Assembly: GCF_000764495.1 (NCBI RefSeq)
Contig: NZ_JRLB01000101.1
Coordinates: 1-64,000, forward strand
Direction: 5' to 3'
DNA: 64,000 nt
From: Nitrincola sp. A-D6
GTDB lineage: Bacteria; Pseudomonadota; Gammaproteobacteria; Pseudomonadales; Balneatricaceae
Positions within the stretch are counted from its first letter, which is position 1. Every line of letters begins with the position of its first letter. The position numbers were made by a program, and so were the translations under genes. The notes under the pieces were generated by a model. It had not been told where the DNA came from. It did not search any database and saw only the letters and a list, made by a program, of their open reading frames with translations. Of this stretch, positions 28,825 through 37,926 are shown one piece after another.

Positions 28825-29240
28825 TTATCCTGGATACCAATGTCATTTCGGAGCCTTTGCGTCAGGCCCCCGAAAGTCGGGTGATCGAATGGATCGACGC
28901 GCAGGCGCTTGAAACGCTGTATCTGTCAGCGATTACCGTGGCCGAGCTGCGTTTCGGAATGGCTTCACTGCCAACCGGTAAACGCCGGGACAGGCTGCAA
29001 GAGAGCTTGGAAAAGCAGATATTGCCGCTGTTCGCTGGGCGGGTGCTTCCGTTCGATATATCGGCATCACAAGCCTATAGCGAGTTGATGTCGAAGGCCC
29101 GGGCGGTGGGTTTGGCAACTGGCACCGCCGATGGATATATCGCAGCGACTGCCGCCGCCAACGGCATGATGGTTGCCACGCGAGATGTCAGCCCCTTTGA
29201 AGCGGCAGGCGTAGACATAATTAACCCTTGGGTATCCTAA
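28821..29240 (+). CDS. FitB/VapC-type PIN-domain toxin
   Basis: A 139-residue PIN-domain ribonuclease. The acidic active-site residues are visible: Asp in MIILDTNVISE, Glu in ITVAELRFGM, Asp in GTADGYIAATA and the final acidic position in ATRDVSPF. Length and motifs match FitB-type VapC toxins that cut tRNA or other RNA. Translationally coupled to the antitoxin. The pair lies inside the accessory segment downstream of guaA and probably arrived with it. Confidence 0.88.
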   Translation: MIILDTNVISEPLRQAPESRVIEWIDAQALETLYLSAITVAELRFGMASLPTGKRRDRLQESLEKQILPLFAGRVLPFDISASQAYSELMSKARAVGLATGTADGYIAATAAANGMMVATRDVSPFEAAGVDIINPWVS

Positions 29241-29283
29241 CCGTTCCCCGGGACAATGTACGAACTATATAAGTTGCTCTGAA

Positions 29284-29924
29284 TCAGATCAGTAGCTGAT
29301 CATAGGCGTACTTGGTCAGTTCTGCGGTAGTACTCAATTGCAGCTTGGATTTAATATTCTGTCGATGCGTCTCCACCGTTCTTACACTGATATTCAATTC
29401 ACTGGATATGGCTTTACTACTGAGCCCCCTGGCCACCCTGGACAGTATGGCCTGTTCGCGGCGTGTCAGTTTACTTTCCAAACGGTCTATCTCACTGCCT
29501 GGTGGAACAGTGTCTCGGTAGCAGCCCGGCAAATGTAGGTAGCACCGTCTGCAACACTGCGAATGGCCCGAACCATTTCTTCTGCAGAGACATCCTTTAG
29601 AATATAACCCTTGGCACCGTGAAGCATAAGCTGAGATATGTATTCCCGGTTATCGTGCATACTGAGAATCAGTACTTTTAGATCGGGATACTTATCCTGA
29701 AAAACCTTTGTTGTCTCGATACCGTTCATATTAGGCATGCTGACATCCATCATGACGACGTCCGGCTCAAGCGTTTTTAGCATTTCCAGCGCTTCCTGAC
29801 CGTCGCTAGCCTGGCCGACAACGGTAATTCCCACTTCCTGATTCAGCCTTGCTTTAAGGCCTTCCAGCACCAGGATATGATCATCAACCAACAAGACTTT
29901 AATGACAGATTCAGATGGTTCCAT
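29284..29924 (-). CDS. NarL/FixJ-type response regulator, frameshifted in this sequence
   Basis: Receiver domain with phospho-acceptor Asp in DVVMMDVSMPNMNG (about residue 60) and a LuxR-type helix-turn-helix (LTRREQAILSRVARGLSSKA, then ISVRTVETHRQNIKSKL). The receiver frame stops at LFHQAVR, and the DNA-binding part continues in another frame with EIDRLESKLTRRE. One base added near 29497 gives 213 residues, the normal size. The start is at 29924. It lies directly downstream of the histidine kinase and behind the TRAP genes, and probably controls that transporter. Confidence 0.88.
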
Positions 29925-29977
29925 AAAGTGGCTACCGTCAGGTTTAAAAGAATCAGGCTCGTTTCAGTGAAGCTCAA

Positions 29978-31327
29978 CTAGGCCTGAAATTGATTGAACG
30001 AGGCAAAGATGCGCGTACCGCTCCCTGGCCGGGAAGAAACCCTGAATTCTCCCCCCAGGAACTCAACACGCTCCCGCATGTTACGCAACCCTATACCTCT
30101 GTTGGCGTAAGCACCCTTTTCAGCAATGCCCACACCGTTGTCAGCAATACTCAAGAGCAACCCTTCCGCGTCTTCCTCCAACCCCAATACCAATCGCGTG
30201 GCCCCAGCGTGTTTTTCGATATTCGACAACGCTTCCTGAATAATGCGGTAGATGGTTGTCGCTACTTCCTCACTGATATCGCTGGTGATTGCCTGAATAT
30301 CAACATCCATCTTGATGCCGCTGCGCTCGTGAAAGTCATTCAGCAATTGTTTGACCGCCGACAGCAACCCCAGATCATCCAGTACGCTGGGGCGTAAATC
30401 ATGGGATATACGCCGCACTTCCTGTATTGCCCGGTTCAACCCCTCTGTGCCTTTAACCAGTGATTCATGGGCGATTGTGTCAGCAGTTGGAATGTGGGTC
30501 ATGGCCGTTTCCAGCTGATACTTTACCGAAACCAGAAGCTGGTTGATGCCATCATGCAGTTCACGGGAGACCCGGCGGCGCTCCTCCTCCTGATGCTGAA
30601 CTGTTTTGTGACTGAGCTCTTTAAGGTTCTGATCAGCCAGGCGATGCTCACGGACGTTAAAAATAACGGATGCGAAAACGACGACACCTATGGATATCAT
30701 CAGCGCAACCAGGATCGCCAGCAGGGTCTGTTTGACATTGGCATCCACCCCGGCTTCAATTAAGCGCATCTCAGAGGCTATGTCGTCAATATACAAACCC
30801 GTGCCAAACATCCATTGCCAGTCCGAAATCTGTTCGACATACCCGACTTTATCGACCTCGTTACCCGTTGAAGGCTGTTGCCATAAATACTGGTGATAGC
30901 CACCACCATCTTCAGCTATTCGTATGAGGTTACGGATCAGGTTATTGCCATTGCTATCCTGAAAATCAATCAGGTTCTGTCCAATCAGGGCTGGCTGGGC
31001 GGCATGCACCAGATTCAGGCCATCGTAGGTGTAGGCATAGAAATAACCGTCCTCACTAAATGATGCTTCCTGCATCAGGGAAACGACCTTGTCTCTGGCT
31101 TCATCATCACTGCTGGAGCTCTGCCGGATAAAGTCTATCGCCGTACGCATGATGGAGACGTAGTCTTTCAACGCCGTTTCTTTAGAGCGCCGCAGGTTCT
31201 GCTCAAAAATCTGAAGCTCCCGCTCGGCCAGTATGCTTCCCTGATGCAACGTCACTGCCGAGAATATGGCAGTGACGACCAGTAACGGGATCAGGGCAAA
31301 CAGGATCAATTTGGTTCTTAACGACAT
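29978..31327 (-). CDS. Sensor histidine kinase with Cache domain
   Basis: A 449-residue membrane kinase. TM1 is at about residues 7-28. A periplasmic single-Cache domain (DGYFYAYTYDGLNLVHAAQP; WQWMFGTGLYIDDI) occupies about 35-190 and TM2 about 197-222. A HisKA_3 dimerisation domain follows, with the phospho-His in VSRELHDGINQLLVSVKYQL. The ATPase has RIIQEALSNIEKHAGA and IADNGVGIAEKG. Cache domains of this type often bind carboxylates, so it may sense the substrate of the adjacent TRAP transporter. Followed by its response regulator after 53 bases. Confidence 0.9.
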   Translation of the reverse strand: MSLRTKLILFALIPLLVVTAIFSAVTLHQGSILAERELQIFEQNLRRSKETALKDYVSIMRTAIDFIRQSSSSDDEARDKVVSLMQEASFSEDGYFYAYTYDGLNLVHAAQPALIGQNLIDFQDSNGNNLIRNLIRIAEDGGGYHQYLWQQPSTGNEVDKVGYVEQISDWQWMFGTGLYIDDIASEMRLIEAGVDANVKQTLLAILVALMISIGVVVFASVIFNVREHRLADQNLKELSHKTVQHQEEERRRVSRELHDGINQLLVSVKYQLETAMTHIPTADTIAHESLVKGTEGLNRAIQEVRRISHDLRPSVLDDLGLLSAVKQLLNDFHERSGIKMDVDIQAITSDISEEVATTIYRIIQEALSNIEKHAGATRLVLGLEEDAEGLLLSIADNGVGIAEKGAYANRGIGLRNMRERVEFLGGEFRVSSRPGSGTRIFASFNQFQA

Positions 31328-31489
31328 GACGAATACCCTGGTTATTATTATTGGCAGTCTGTCATAAGCACTTTATACAAAGTGCCAGCAAGTGTCATCC
31401 AAATGGTACCCGGTGAACAGTAAGGTATGGTGGCTGGGTTCCGGCCTTTCGAACATGACCGGAACCCTTGCGCACCTGAAATACCGGCC

Positions 31490-32781
31490 TCAGGTAGATG
31501 ACATCCCAAAGAATGCGGGAAAGATCAGGATAGAGATCAGCACCAATATCTGCAGCACAATGAAAGGCGTAACCCCGCGGTATATATCAGTCGTTTTTAC
31601 CTGGGGTGGGGAAACCCCTTTAAGGTAGAAAAGGCTAAACCCGAAGGGCGGCGTCAGGAAACTTGTCTGCAGGTTCATCGCGATCAGAATGGCAAACCAG
31701 AGCATGTTGATGCCAAGAAGTTCAGCGATTGGAGCCAAAATTGGTACCACGATAAAGGAGATTTCAACGAAGTCGATGAAGAAGCCAGAATCAGGATGAT
31801 GAGCATCGTCAGTATCAGAAAGCCCCATTTTTCACCCGGCAGTTGTAGCATCCACTCTTCCAGCAAATAGTCTCCACCGGTATAGCTGAATACCATTGAA
31901 AAAGCGGTAGCCCCAACCAGAATGGCGAATACCATGGCGGTCACCTTGACAGTATCCAGAGCACTGTTCCACATCATCGTCCAGGAGAACTGCCGATAGG
32001 CCGTTGCCAGGATCAAAGCACCCACGGCACCCAGAGCAGAAGACTCGGTCGGTGTTGCGATGCCCGCAAAAATAGAGCCAAGCACCACCACTATTAGCGC
32101 CAGTGGCGGGATGATGGCGATCAGCGCTTTACCGATTTCCTGAGCGCGGCTGTCCTCGCTGTCCTGTGGCATGGCCGGCGCAGAGTCAGGAGACTTCCAG
32201 CTCACAAAGAGTATGTAGGCTACGTACAGACCGACCAACACAACACCTGGAACCACAGCCGCCCTGAACAGATCCCCCACAGGTAAGCCCAAAACATCGC
32301 CAAGGATAATGAGGATGATGGACGGTGGGACAATTTGCCCCAGGGTACCTGAAGCACAGATCGTACCGCAGGCGAGCTTCTTGTCGTATCCATTAGCCAG
32401 CATGACCGGCAATGAAATCAGACCCATGGCGACAACGCTGGCGCCCACCACACCGGTAGACGCGGCCAGCAAGGCACCAACCAGAATAGTGGAAATGGCC
32501 AGGCCACCGCGTAGCCGGCCAAACAACCGGCCCATCGCCTCCAGCAACTGTTCGGCCAACCGGGTACGTTGCAGCACAATGCCCATGTAGATAAACAGAG
32601 GTATCGCCATCAATACCGTGTTCTGCATGATGCTCATAATGCGGTAAGGCATAAACGCAAAGAGTTGCGGACCCTCGGCAATCAGACCAAAGATCAGGGC
32701 AACGCCGCCAAAGGTGAACGCAACCGGGAAGCCAAACAACAGCATGAGCAAACAGACCAAAAACATCACCATGCCAATCAT
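31490..32781 (-). CDS. TRAP transporter large permease (DctM-like), frameshifted in this sequence
   Basis: Polytopic permease of the DctM group with about 12 membrane segments. FGFPVAFTFGG lies near the start and PPSIILIILGDVLGLPVGDLF in the middle. The first frame breaks near 31785-31790 (expected LGFFIDFVEISFIVVPIL), and the second frame carries MNLQTSFLTPPFGFSLFYLKG to the stop at 31490. One missing G restores 430 residues, normal for the family. The start overlaps the small-permease stop by 4 bases. It pairs with the small subunit to import an organic acid using the sodium gradient. Confidence 0.9.
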
Positions 32782-33323
32782 GCCAGACCTCCGGCGCCTG
32801 TTTGGCCTTCATAGGTAGATTCCCGTGCAAGCACTCTCAGGGCGAAGGTCGCCATGCCCAGGCTGGAAATGGCCAGGAAGAAGGAGGAAGCGGGAATAAG
32901 CCCTTTGATGATAAACCGGTAAGGCAGGCCACCGGGGTCCGCACTGCCCTCGCCCATACGATAGGCATCAAGCATGTAGCTCCAACCCAACCAGGCAATG
33001 AGTGCTGCAATGGGAAGCGCAAATAAGAGCGCTCCGATGAGGTTGACCCAGGCCTTGCGTGCTTCGCTCCAACCAGAGTACAGAATATCCACACGTACAT
33101 GACCATCTGTTCTCATCGCATAGGGTATAGCCATCAGGAAGACGAAAGCATACAGATGCCACTCCATTTCCTGCATGCCAATGGAGACTTCGTTAAACGC
33201 ATAGCGGGCGAGCACATCGTAGAAGACATTCAACATCATCAGGATAAAGGCAATGCTTGCGAGAAACCCACATGCCTTCGAGATGGCCCCCAACCCGTTA
33301 TCCACAGCAATTAACCAGCGCAT
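32778..33323 (-). CDS. TRAP transporter small permease (DctQ-like)
   Basis: A 181-residue protein with four membrane helices. It contains MNVFYDVLARYAFN near residue 30 and MEWHLYAFVFLMAIPYAMR followed by HVRVDI, the DctQ signature. It forms the scaffold of the DctQM membrane complex. Encoded between the binding-protein gene and dctM; the stop overlaps the dctM start. Confidence 0.9.
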   Translation of the reverse strand: MRWLIAVDNGLGAISKACGFLASIAFILMMLNVFYDVLARYAFNEVSIGMQEMEWHLYAFVFLMAIPYAMRTDGHVRVDILYSGWSEARKAWVNLIGALLFALPIAALIAWLGWSYMLDAYRMGEGSADPGGLPYRFIIKGLIPASSFFLAISSLGMATFALRVLARESTYEGQTGAGGLA

Positions 33324-33393
33324 AGTAATACCTCTTACCGGAGCACCCCTCCGGATCAGTCAGCTTTAATAGGAGGTTCGTTCTAGACACCAC

Positions 33394-33425
33394 AGAGCCA
33401 GGCCTTCCGACGAAGGTCTGGCTCT
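33394..33425 (-). terminator. Hairpin between binding-protein and small-permease genes
   Basis: 14-bp near-perfect stem (AGAGCCAGGCCTTC against GAAGGTCTGGCTCT) around CGAC, just after the dctP-type gene in its reading direction. No T-run follows. Such intercistronic hairpins usually allow higher expression of the binding protein than of the permease. Confidence 0.6.
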
Positions 33426-33431
33426 CAAACG

Positions 33432-34514
33432 CTATCGTTCCAATTCAAACATGGTGTTCAGGTAGGCGCGCTCGGAGATGTTGGTATAAGCGCGTGTCTT
33501 TTCCAGGTACTCCTGCTGCGATCGAATAATACGCTGGCCCTGCTCGTTATCTCTGGAATACTCTTCCAGAACTTTCTCATTTGCCGCGACCATGGCTTCG
33601 AAGATGTCGTCCGGAAAAGTTCTGACTTGTACGTTAGGATAGTCTTCACTGATTGACGCCCAGGCTTCAGCGTTGGCATGCACAGATTGGGTTAGCATGT
33701 CATAAGAGGCAGTACGCATGGCGACGCGCAGAATTTCCTGCAGATCAGCAGGCAAGCTCTCCCATACCTCTTTATTGATCATGAACTGAAGTTCGGTGGC
33801 AGGCTCGTGCCAGCCTGTGTAGTAGTAATCGGCTATCTGCTGAAAACCAAGGCGAAGATCCAGCGCGGGGCCCACCCACTCCAGGGCGTCAATGGTATTA
33901 CGCTCGAGTGCCGTGTAGAGCTCTCCCACGGGAATGTTGACCGGGCTAACACCCACTTCGGCGAAAACCTCGCCTGCAAACCCGGGAATCCGCATTTTCA
34001 AACCCTGAAGATCTTCCAGAGATTTGATCTCTTTACGAAACCAGCCACCCATCTGGTTACCCGTATTACCCCCCGGAAACGACAGCATGTTATGCGGCTC
34101 ATACACTTCCTGCATCAGCTCCATACCGCCGCCATGATAAAACCAGGCCCACTGTTCCTGTGCATTCATACCAAATGGCATGCTGGTGAAGTAAAGGGTA
34201 TTCGGAACCTTGCCTTTCCAGTAGTAGGACGCAGAGTGACCCATATCATACTGACCTGCTTTAACCATATCAAAAACACCCAAAGGTGCTTTATGGCGGT
34301 TGGCGGAATCAATGCGGATGGTGAGCCGGCCATTGGACATCTTCTCAACCATCTCAGCCATATTTCTGGAAGCATCACCAAAGATCGGGAAGTTCGGACC
34401 CCAGGTTTCAGCCAGCTTAAGGTTATAAACCTCTTCCTCAGCGTGTGAAAAAGAGGCGAAGAATAGTCCAGACACAGCTGCAGAGAGGGCAGCAGCCTTT
34501 ACAAGTTTATTCAT
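33432..34514 (-). CDS. TRAP transporter substrate-binding protein (TakP-like)
   Basis: A 360-residue periplasmic binding protein with a signal peptide ending about SFSHA-EEE. YNLKLAETWGPNFPIF, GDASRNMAEMVEKMSNGRL and MRIPGFAGEVFAEVG hold the conserved Arg that binds the carboxylate. TGNQMGGWFRKEI and NTIDALEWVGP place it nearest to the TakP group, which binds 2-oxo acids such as pyruvate together with a metal ion. The exact ligand is not proven. First gene of dctP-Q-M, followed by the sensor kinase and regulator. Confidence 0.87.
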   Translation of the reverse strand: MNKLVKAAALSAAVSGLFFASFSHAEEEVYNLKLAETWGPNFPIFGDASRNMAEMVEKMSNGRLTIRIDSANRHKAPLGVFDMVKAGQYDMGHSASYYWKGKVPNTLYFTSMPFGMNAQEQWAWFYHGGGMELMQEVYEPHNMLSFPGGNTGNQMGGWFRKEIKSLEDLQGLKMRIPGFAGEVFAEVGVSPVNIPVGELYTALERNTIDALEWVGPALDLRLGFQQIADYYYTGWHEPATELQFMINKEVWESLPADLQEILRVAMRTASYDMLTQSVHANAEAWASISEDYPNVQVRTFPDDIFEAMVAANEKVLEEYSRDNEQGQRIIRSQQEYLEKTRAYTNISERAYLNTMFELER

Positions 34515-34742
34515 TGTCTTATTCCTGTTGTGTTTGTTTTGGGAACACCACCCATATTGGGCAGGAATAAAACAATGACAGATCAGTCGTTAGCTTTTTA
34601 TCCGTTTAACTGACCAATTATGAAAGCAGTTATACGTAGGAAATCTGCGGTATATACTTACGGACTTAGGGACTTACGGACTTACGCACTTGAGTCACCA
34701 AACATTAACCCCCCATCAGGGCCAAGCAATTATTCGATCGTC
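34515..34742. other. Upstream region of the TRAP operon with an 8-bp tandem repeat
   Basis: No gene is supported here. An 8-base unit ACTTACGG is repeated four times with small changes plus a partial fifth copy at 34656-34694. This is about 140 bases upstream of the binding-protein start and could be a regulator-binding array or a simple-sequence repeat. Confidence 0.6.
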
Positions 34743-34867
34743 GTCTACCGCCATCCTTACCCCGGCCCAGGCCCGGGTGTGCGTATCCTCGGTGTCGTCG
34801 GCAACGGTCATCGTTACGAATATGTCACTGCACTGCGTGCTGTGGAAACCATCTACATCCTCAACGG
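34743..34867 (+). pseudogene. Decayed guaA fragment with internal deletion
   Basis: Bases 34743-34794 match guaA 27898-27949 with two mismatches (VYRHPYPGPGPGVRILG in translation). From 34795 the match jumps to guaA 28082 onward ([20 protein letters not shown]) with roughly ten to twelve differences. The 132 bp skipped (44 codons, in frame) lie between two GGTG copies in guaA, so a microhomology deletion explains the join. No start, no 3' end, no function expected. It lies 6.5 kb downstream of the intact guaA. Confidence 0.88.
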
Positions 34868-34913
34868 TATTTTTCATGATATTCATTGCGTGTAGCAAGG
34901 CAGAGATAGTTAC

Positions 34914-35006
34914 TTACAGGGTCTCCAATGATCCCATGGGCACGAATAGCTTCATGGGGTTTTCTTTACCGATATAGGCTTCTAATGCCTCGGGCACATG
35001 TCGCAC
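34914..35006 (-). CDS. Possible 30-residue ORF behind the flavodoxin operon
   Basis: GTG at 35006 follows AAAGGAG at good spacing and is 13 bases after the stop of the upstream small gene. It reads RHVPEALEAYIGKENPMKLF and ends VPMGSLETL. It may be a real microprotein, or the start of a longer gene truncated when the guaA fragment arrived next to it. I do not recognise the sequence. Confidence 0.35.
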   Translation of the reverse strand: MRHVPEALEAYIGKENPMKLFVPMGSLETL

Positions 35007-35019
35007 AGGGCCTGCTCCT

Positions 35020-35891
<872 letters not shown>

Positions 35892-35909
35892 TTAATTAAT
35901 ACGACTACT

Positions 35910-35938
35910 ATTAATGCAAATAATTATCATTCAGTCAA
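35910..35938 (-). promoter_or_regulatory. Flavodoxin promoter overlapped by a Fur box
   Basis: On the minus strand, TTGACT (35933-35938), 17-base spacer and ATTAAT (35910-35915). A Fur-box-like 19-mer (35916-35934) covers the spacer and matches GATAATGATAATCATTATC at 13 of 19 positions, with TGATAAT intact. Iron-replete repression of flavodoxin is the expected outcome. Confidence 0.65.
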
Positions 35939-35971
35939 GTGTTTTTCAGTGCGATCCAACTCTGATCTATT

Positions 35972-36862
35972 TCACCACCAGCTCAACTGAACCTGATACA
36001 CCCCGCCTATGACCAGATGCTCCTGTTCTCCTTGTAAAATGTCGGGCAAAAGGCCGGGAAAGTAGAGGAGTTTTGCGCCGGGTACCTGGGTTTCCAGAAT
36101 GGCATCGCCGAAGGCGCTGGCGGTGTCTCGGTCACTGCTAAAAGAACTGAGATTATTCAGCACAAGCTGATAATGACCGGCTTCATTTCGGTTGAGCAGC
36201 TCGTGGGCTTCAATCCGATTTATGCCACGATAAAGCAGCCAGTGTTGCTGCGCTGGAAAACGCCGCTTCAGCTCGTATTGGCAGAAGCTGTAAAGCAGGT
36301 CCAGTTGTGCCTCCAGGGCATTGGCGTTGTAGAGCCCGCGCGACACATCAGCCAGATAGGCGGCATAACAGGGGCTGTTGATGTCTTTGAGTGATCCCCG
36401 ATGGTTGCGTGGCAAGAGCCCAAAGCGTGATTCAACCCAGTGTTTCAGTACCGCCGCTTCCCTGCCATCGGCATTAAATAGCCAGCCGCGCAACAGTCTG
36501 AGGTAATCCGCCTTATGGCGCTTTACACGTTGTTGCGGATCGGCACCGGCATGCTCCACCTGATCCAGCAGGAAAGCCGAACACATGTACTGGCGAAAAT
36601 GCAGCGCCCGTATGGTGGGTTCGGCTAACCCATCCATTGCTTGGAAAAAGTTCTGGTGCAAGGCATGCACCCCGTCAATCAACAGGGGAGCGGGTTGCTG
36701 CTGAAACGTCAGGCTGCCGAGAATCACTGGCGGCAGGTTGCAGCGGTTGATGGAGCGTCGTGCCCATGCGGGCAGGGTGGCCTCACCACTGGTTGATTTT
36801 GCCAGCTCAAGAGCTGAGGGGGCGGCAAAAAGGTGATTGCGGTAGGTCAAGATGGGTGTCAC
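35972..36862 (-). CDS. draT: NAD(+)-dinitrogen-reductase ADP-D-ribosyltransferase
   Basis: Switches off nitrogenase by ADP-ribosylating an Arg of NifH when ammonium appears or energy falls. It has 296 residues; the start is GTG 36862. Motifs fit an R-S-E ADP-ribosyltransferase: LLYRGINRIEAHELLNRNEA supplies the Arg. NNLSSFSSDRDTASAFGD carries the Ser motif, and QGEQEHLVIGG holds E-x-E. NRCNLPPVILGSLTFQ near the start is conserved in DraT. draG is divergent with 61 bases between the starts. Confidence 0.9.
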   Translation of the reverse strand: MTPILTYRNHLFAAPSALELAKSTSGEATLPAWARRSINRCNLPPVILGSLTFQQQPAPLLIDGVHALHQNFFQAMDGLAEPTIRALHFRQYMCSAFLLDQVEHAGADPQQRVKRHKADYLRLLRGWLFNADGREAAVLKHWVESRFGLLPRNHRGSLKDINSPCYAAYLADVSRGLYNANALEAQLDLLYSFCQYELKRRFPAQQHWLLYRGINRIEAHELLNRNEAGHYQLVLNNLSSFSSDRDTASAFGDAILETQVPGAKLLYFPGLLPDILQGEQEHLVIGGVYQVQLSWW

Positions 36863-36923
36863 TCTATTAGCTAGATCCCGTACAGTATAAAGGGTTTTAC
36901 GATAATCAGCAGGAGAAAAAACG

Positions 36924-37835
36924 ATGTCTGACCGACAGCAACGCTATCGCGGCTCCCTGCTTGGGCTGGCGGTTGGAGATGCCATCGGCACCACCCTCGA
37001 GTTTTGTCAGCGCGGTAGTTTTGACCCCATCACCGATATGGTCGGTGGTGGGCCGTTTTTGCTCAAACCCGGCCAGTGGACGGATGACACCTCTATGGCA
37101 CTGTGCCTGGCTCACTCTTTGTCGGACTGCCAAGGGTTTGATGCCGAAGACCAGATGCGTCGCTATTGTGACTGGCGATCTAATGGCTACATGAGCAGCA
37201 ATGGTCGTTGCTTTGATATTGGGGCCACTGTTTCTGAATCCATCAGTTGTTATCGGCGCACGGGCAACCCGTTGGCGGGTTCTGGTGATCCTTTTTCGGC
37301 GGGCAATGGTTCGTTGATGCGCCTGGCGCCGGTGGTGATGTACTTCAGCCCCGATGCGGAGCAAGTGCTGTATTTTGCGGGCGAAAGCTCGCGCACCACG
37401 CATGGTGCTAAAGAGTGCATCGATGCCTGTCGTTACTTTGCTGCCCTGCTTCACCAGGCCTATGCGGGTACCAGCGAAGTTCGTGAGTCTCTGCTGAGTT
37501 GCGATTTATACCACCCCGAAACCGTCAAGGTTAAGGCCATACAACAAGGGCATTACCGGCATAAAAGCCGCAACGAGATTAAAGGCAGCGGTTACGTTAT
37601 CGATTGCCTGGAGGCCGCCCTCTGGTGTTTTTATCACACGGATAGCTTCAGTGAAGCGGTGCTGGCCGCGTCCAATCTGGGCGATGATGCCGACACCACG
37701 GCCGCCGTTTGTGGACAGATCGCCGGTGCCTGGTACGGACTGGACGGTATTCCTACCCGCTGGCAAGAGCGCGTGGTGATGGGGCCGGAAATTATTGAAC
37801 TGGCGGATAGGTTAATGGGTAATCCTCCTGGATAA
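36924..37835 (+). CDS. draG: ADP-ribosyl-[dinitrogen reductase] hydrolase
   Basis: Removes ADP-ribose from NifH and so reactivates nitrogenase. The 303-residue product has the ADP-ribosylglycohydrolase fold. RYRGSLLGLAVGDAIGTTLE is at the start, the first metal site GQWTDDTSMALCLAHSL, PFSAGNGSLMRLAPV in the middle, and the second metal site NLGDDADTTAAVCGQIAGA. The strong RBS is CAGGAGAAAA. Most diazotrophs carry draTG as one operon; here the two genes are divergent. Presence of both implies nif genes elsewhere in the genome. Confidence 0.93.
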   Translation: MSDRQQRYRGSLLGLAVGDAIGTTLEFCQRGSFDPITDMVGGGPFLLKPGQWTDDTSMALCLAHSLSDCQGFDAEDQMRRYCDWRSNGYMSSNGRCFDIGATVSESISCYRRTGNPLAGSGDPFSAGNGSLMRLAPVVMYFSPDAEQVLYFAGESSRTTHGAKECIDACRYFAALLHQAYAGTSEVRESLLSCDLYHPETVKVKAIQQGHYRHKSRNEIKGSGYVIDCLEAALWCFYHTDSFSEAVLAASNLGDDADTTAAVCGQIAGAWYGLDGIPTRWQERVVMGPEIIELADRLMGNPPG

Positions 37836-37926
37836 CCCAACCTCATGGATCAGCCCCTTCGCAGGTGCAGTTTCATATACGGACTGGTAGAATCACGACT
37901 TTTTAATTCCCCACCGGATTACCGTT

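Noticed and set aside
31436-31467. Terminator between the TRAP permease and sensor kinase genes
   Set aside because: A 9-bp inverted repeat (GGGTTCCGG/CCGGAACCC) exists but has a 14-base loop and no T-run on the minus strand, so termination is not supported.
33807-34448. 213-codon plus-strand frame opposite the TRAP binding-protein gene
   Set aside because: Antisense to a complete periplasmic binding protein with signal peptide; no motif of its own.
28321-34920. Perfect att direct repeats delimiting an island at guaA
   Set aside because: I could not find a copy of the guaA 3' terminal sequence near 34.9 kb. The downstream fragment derives from an internal part of guaA, so classical attL/attR sites are not shown.
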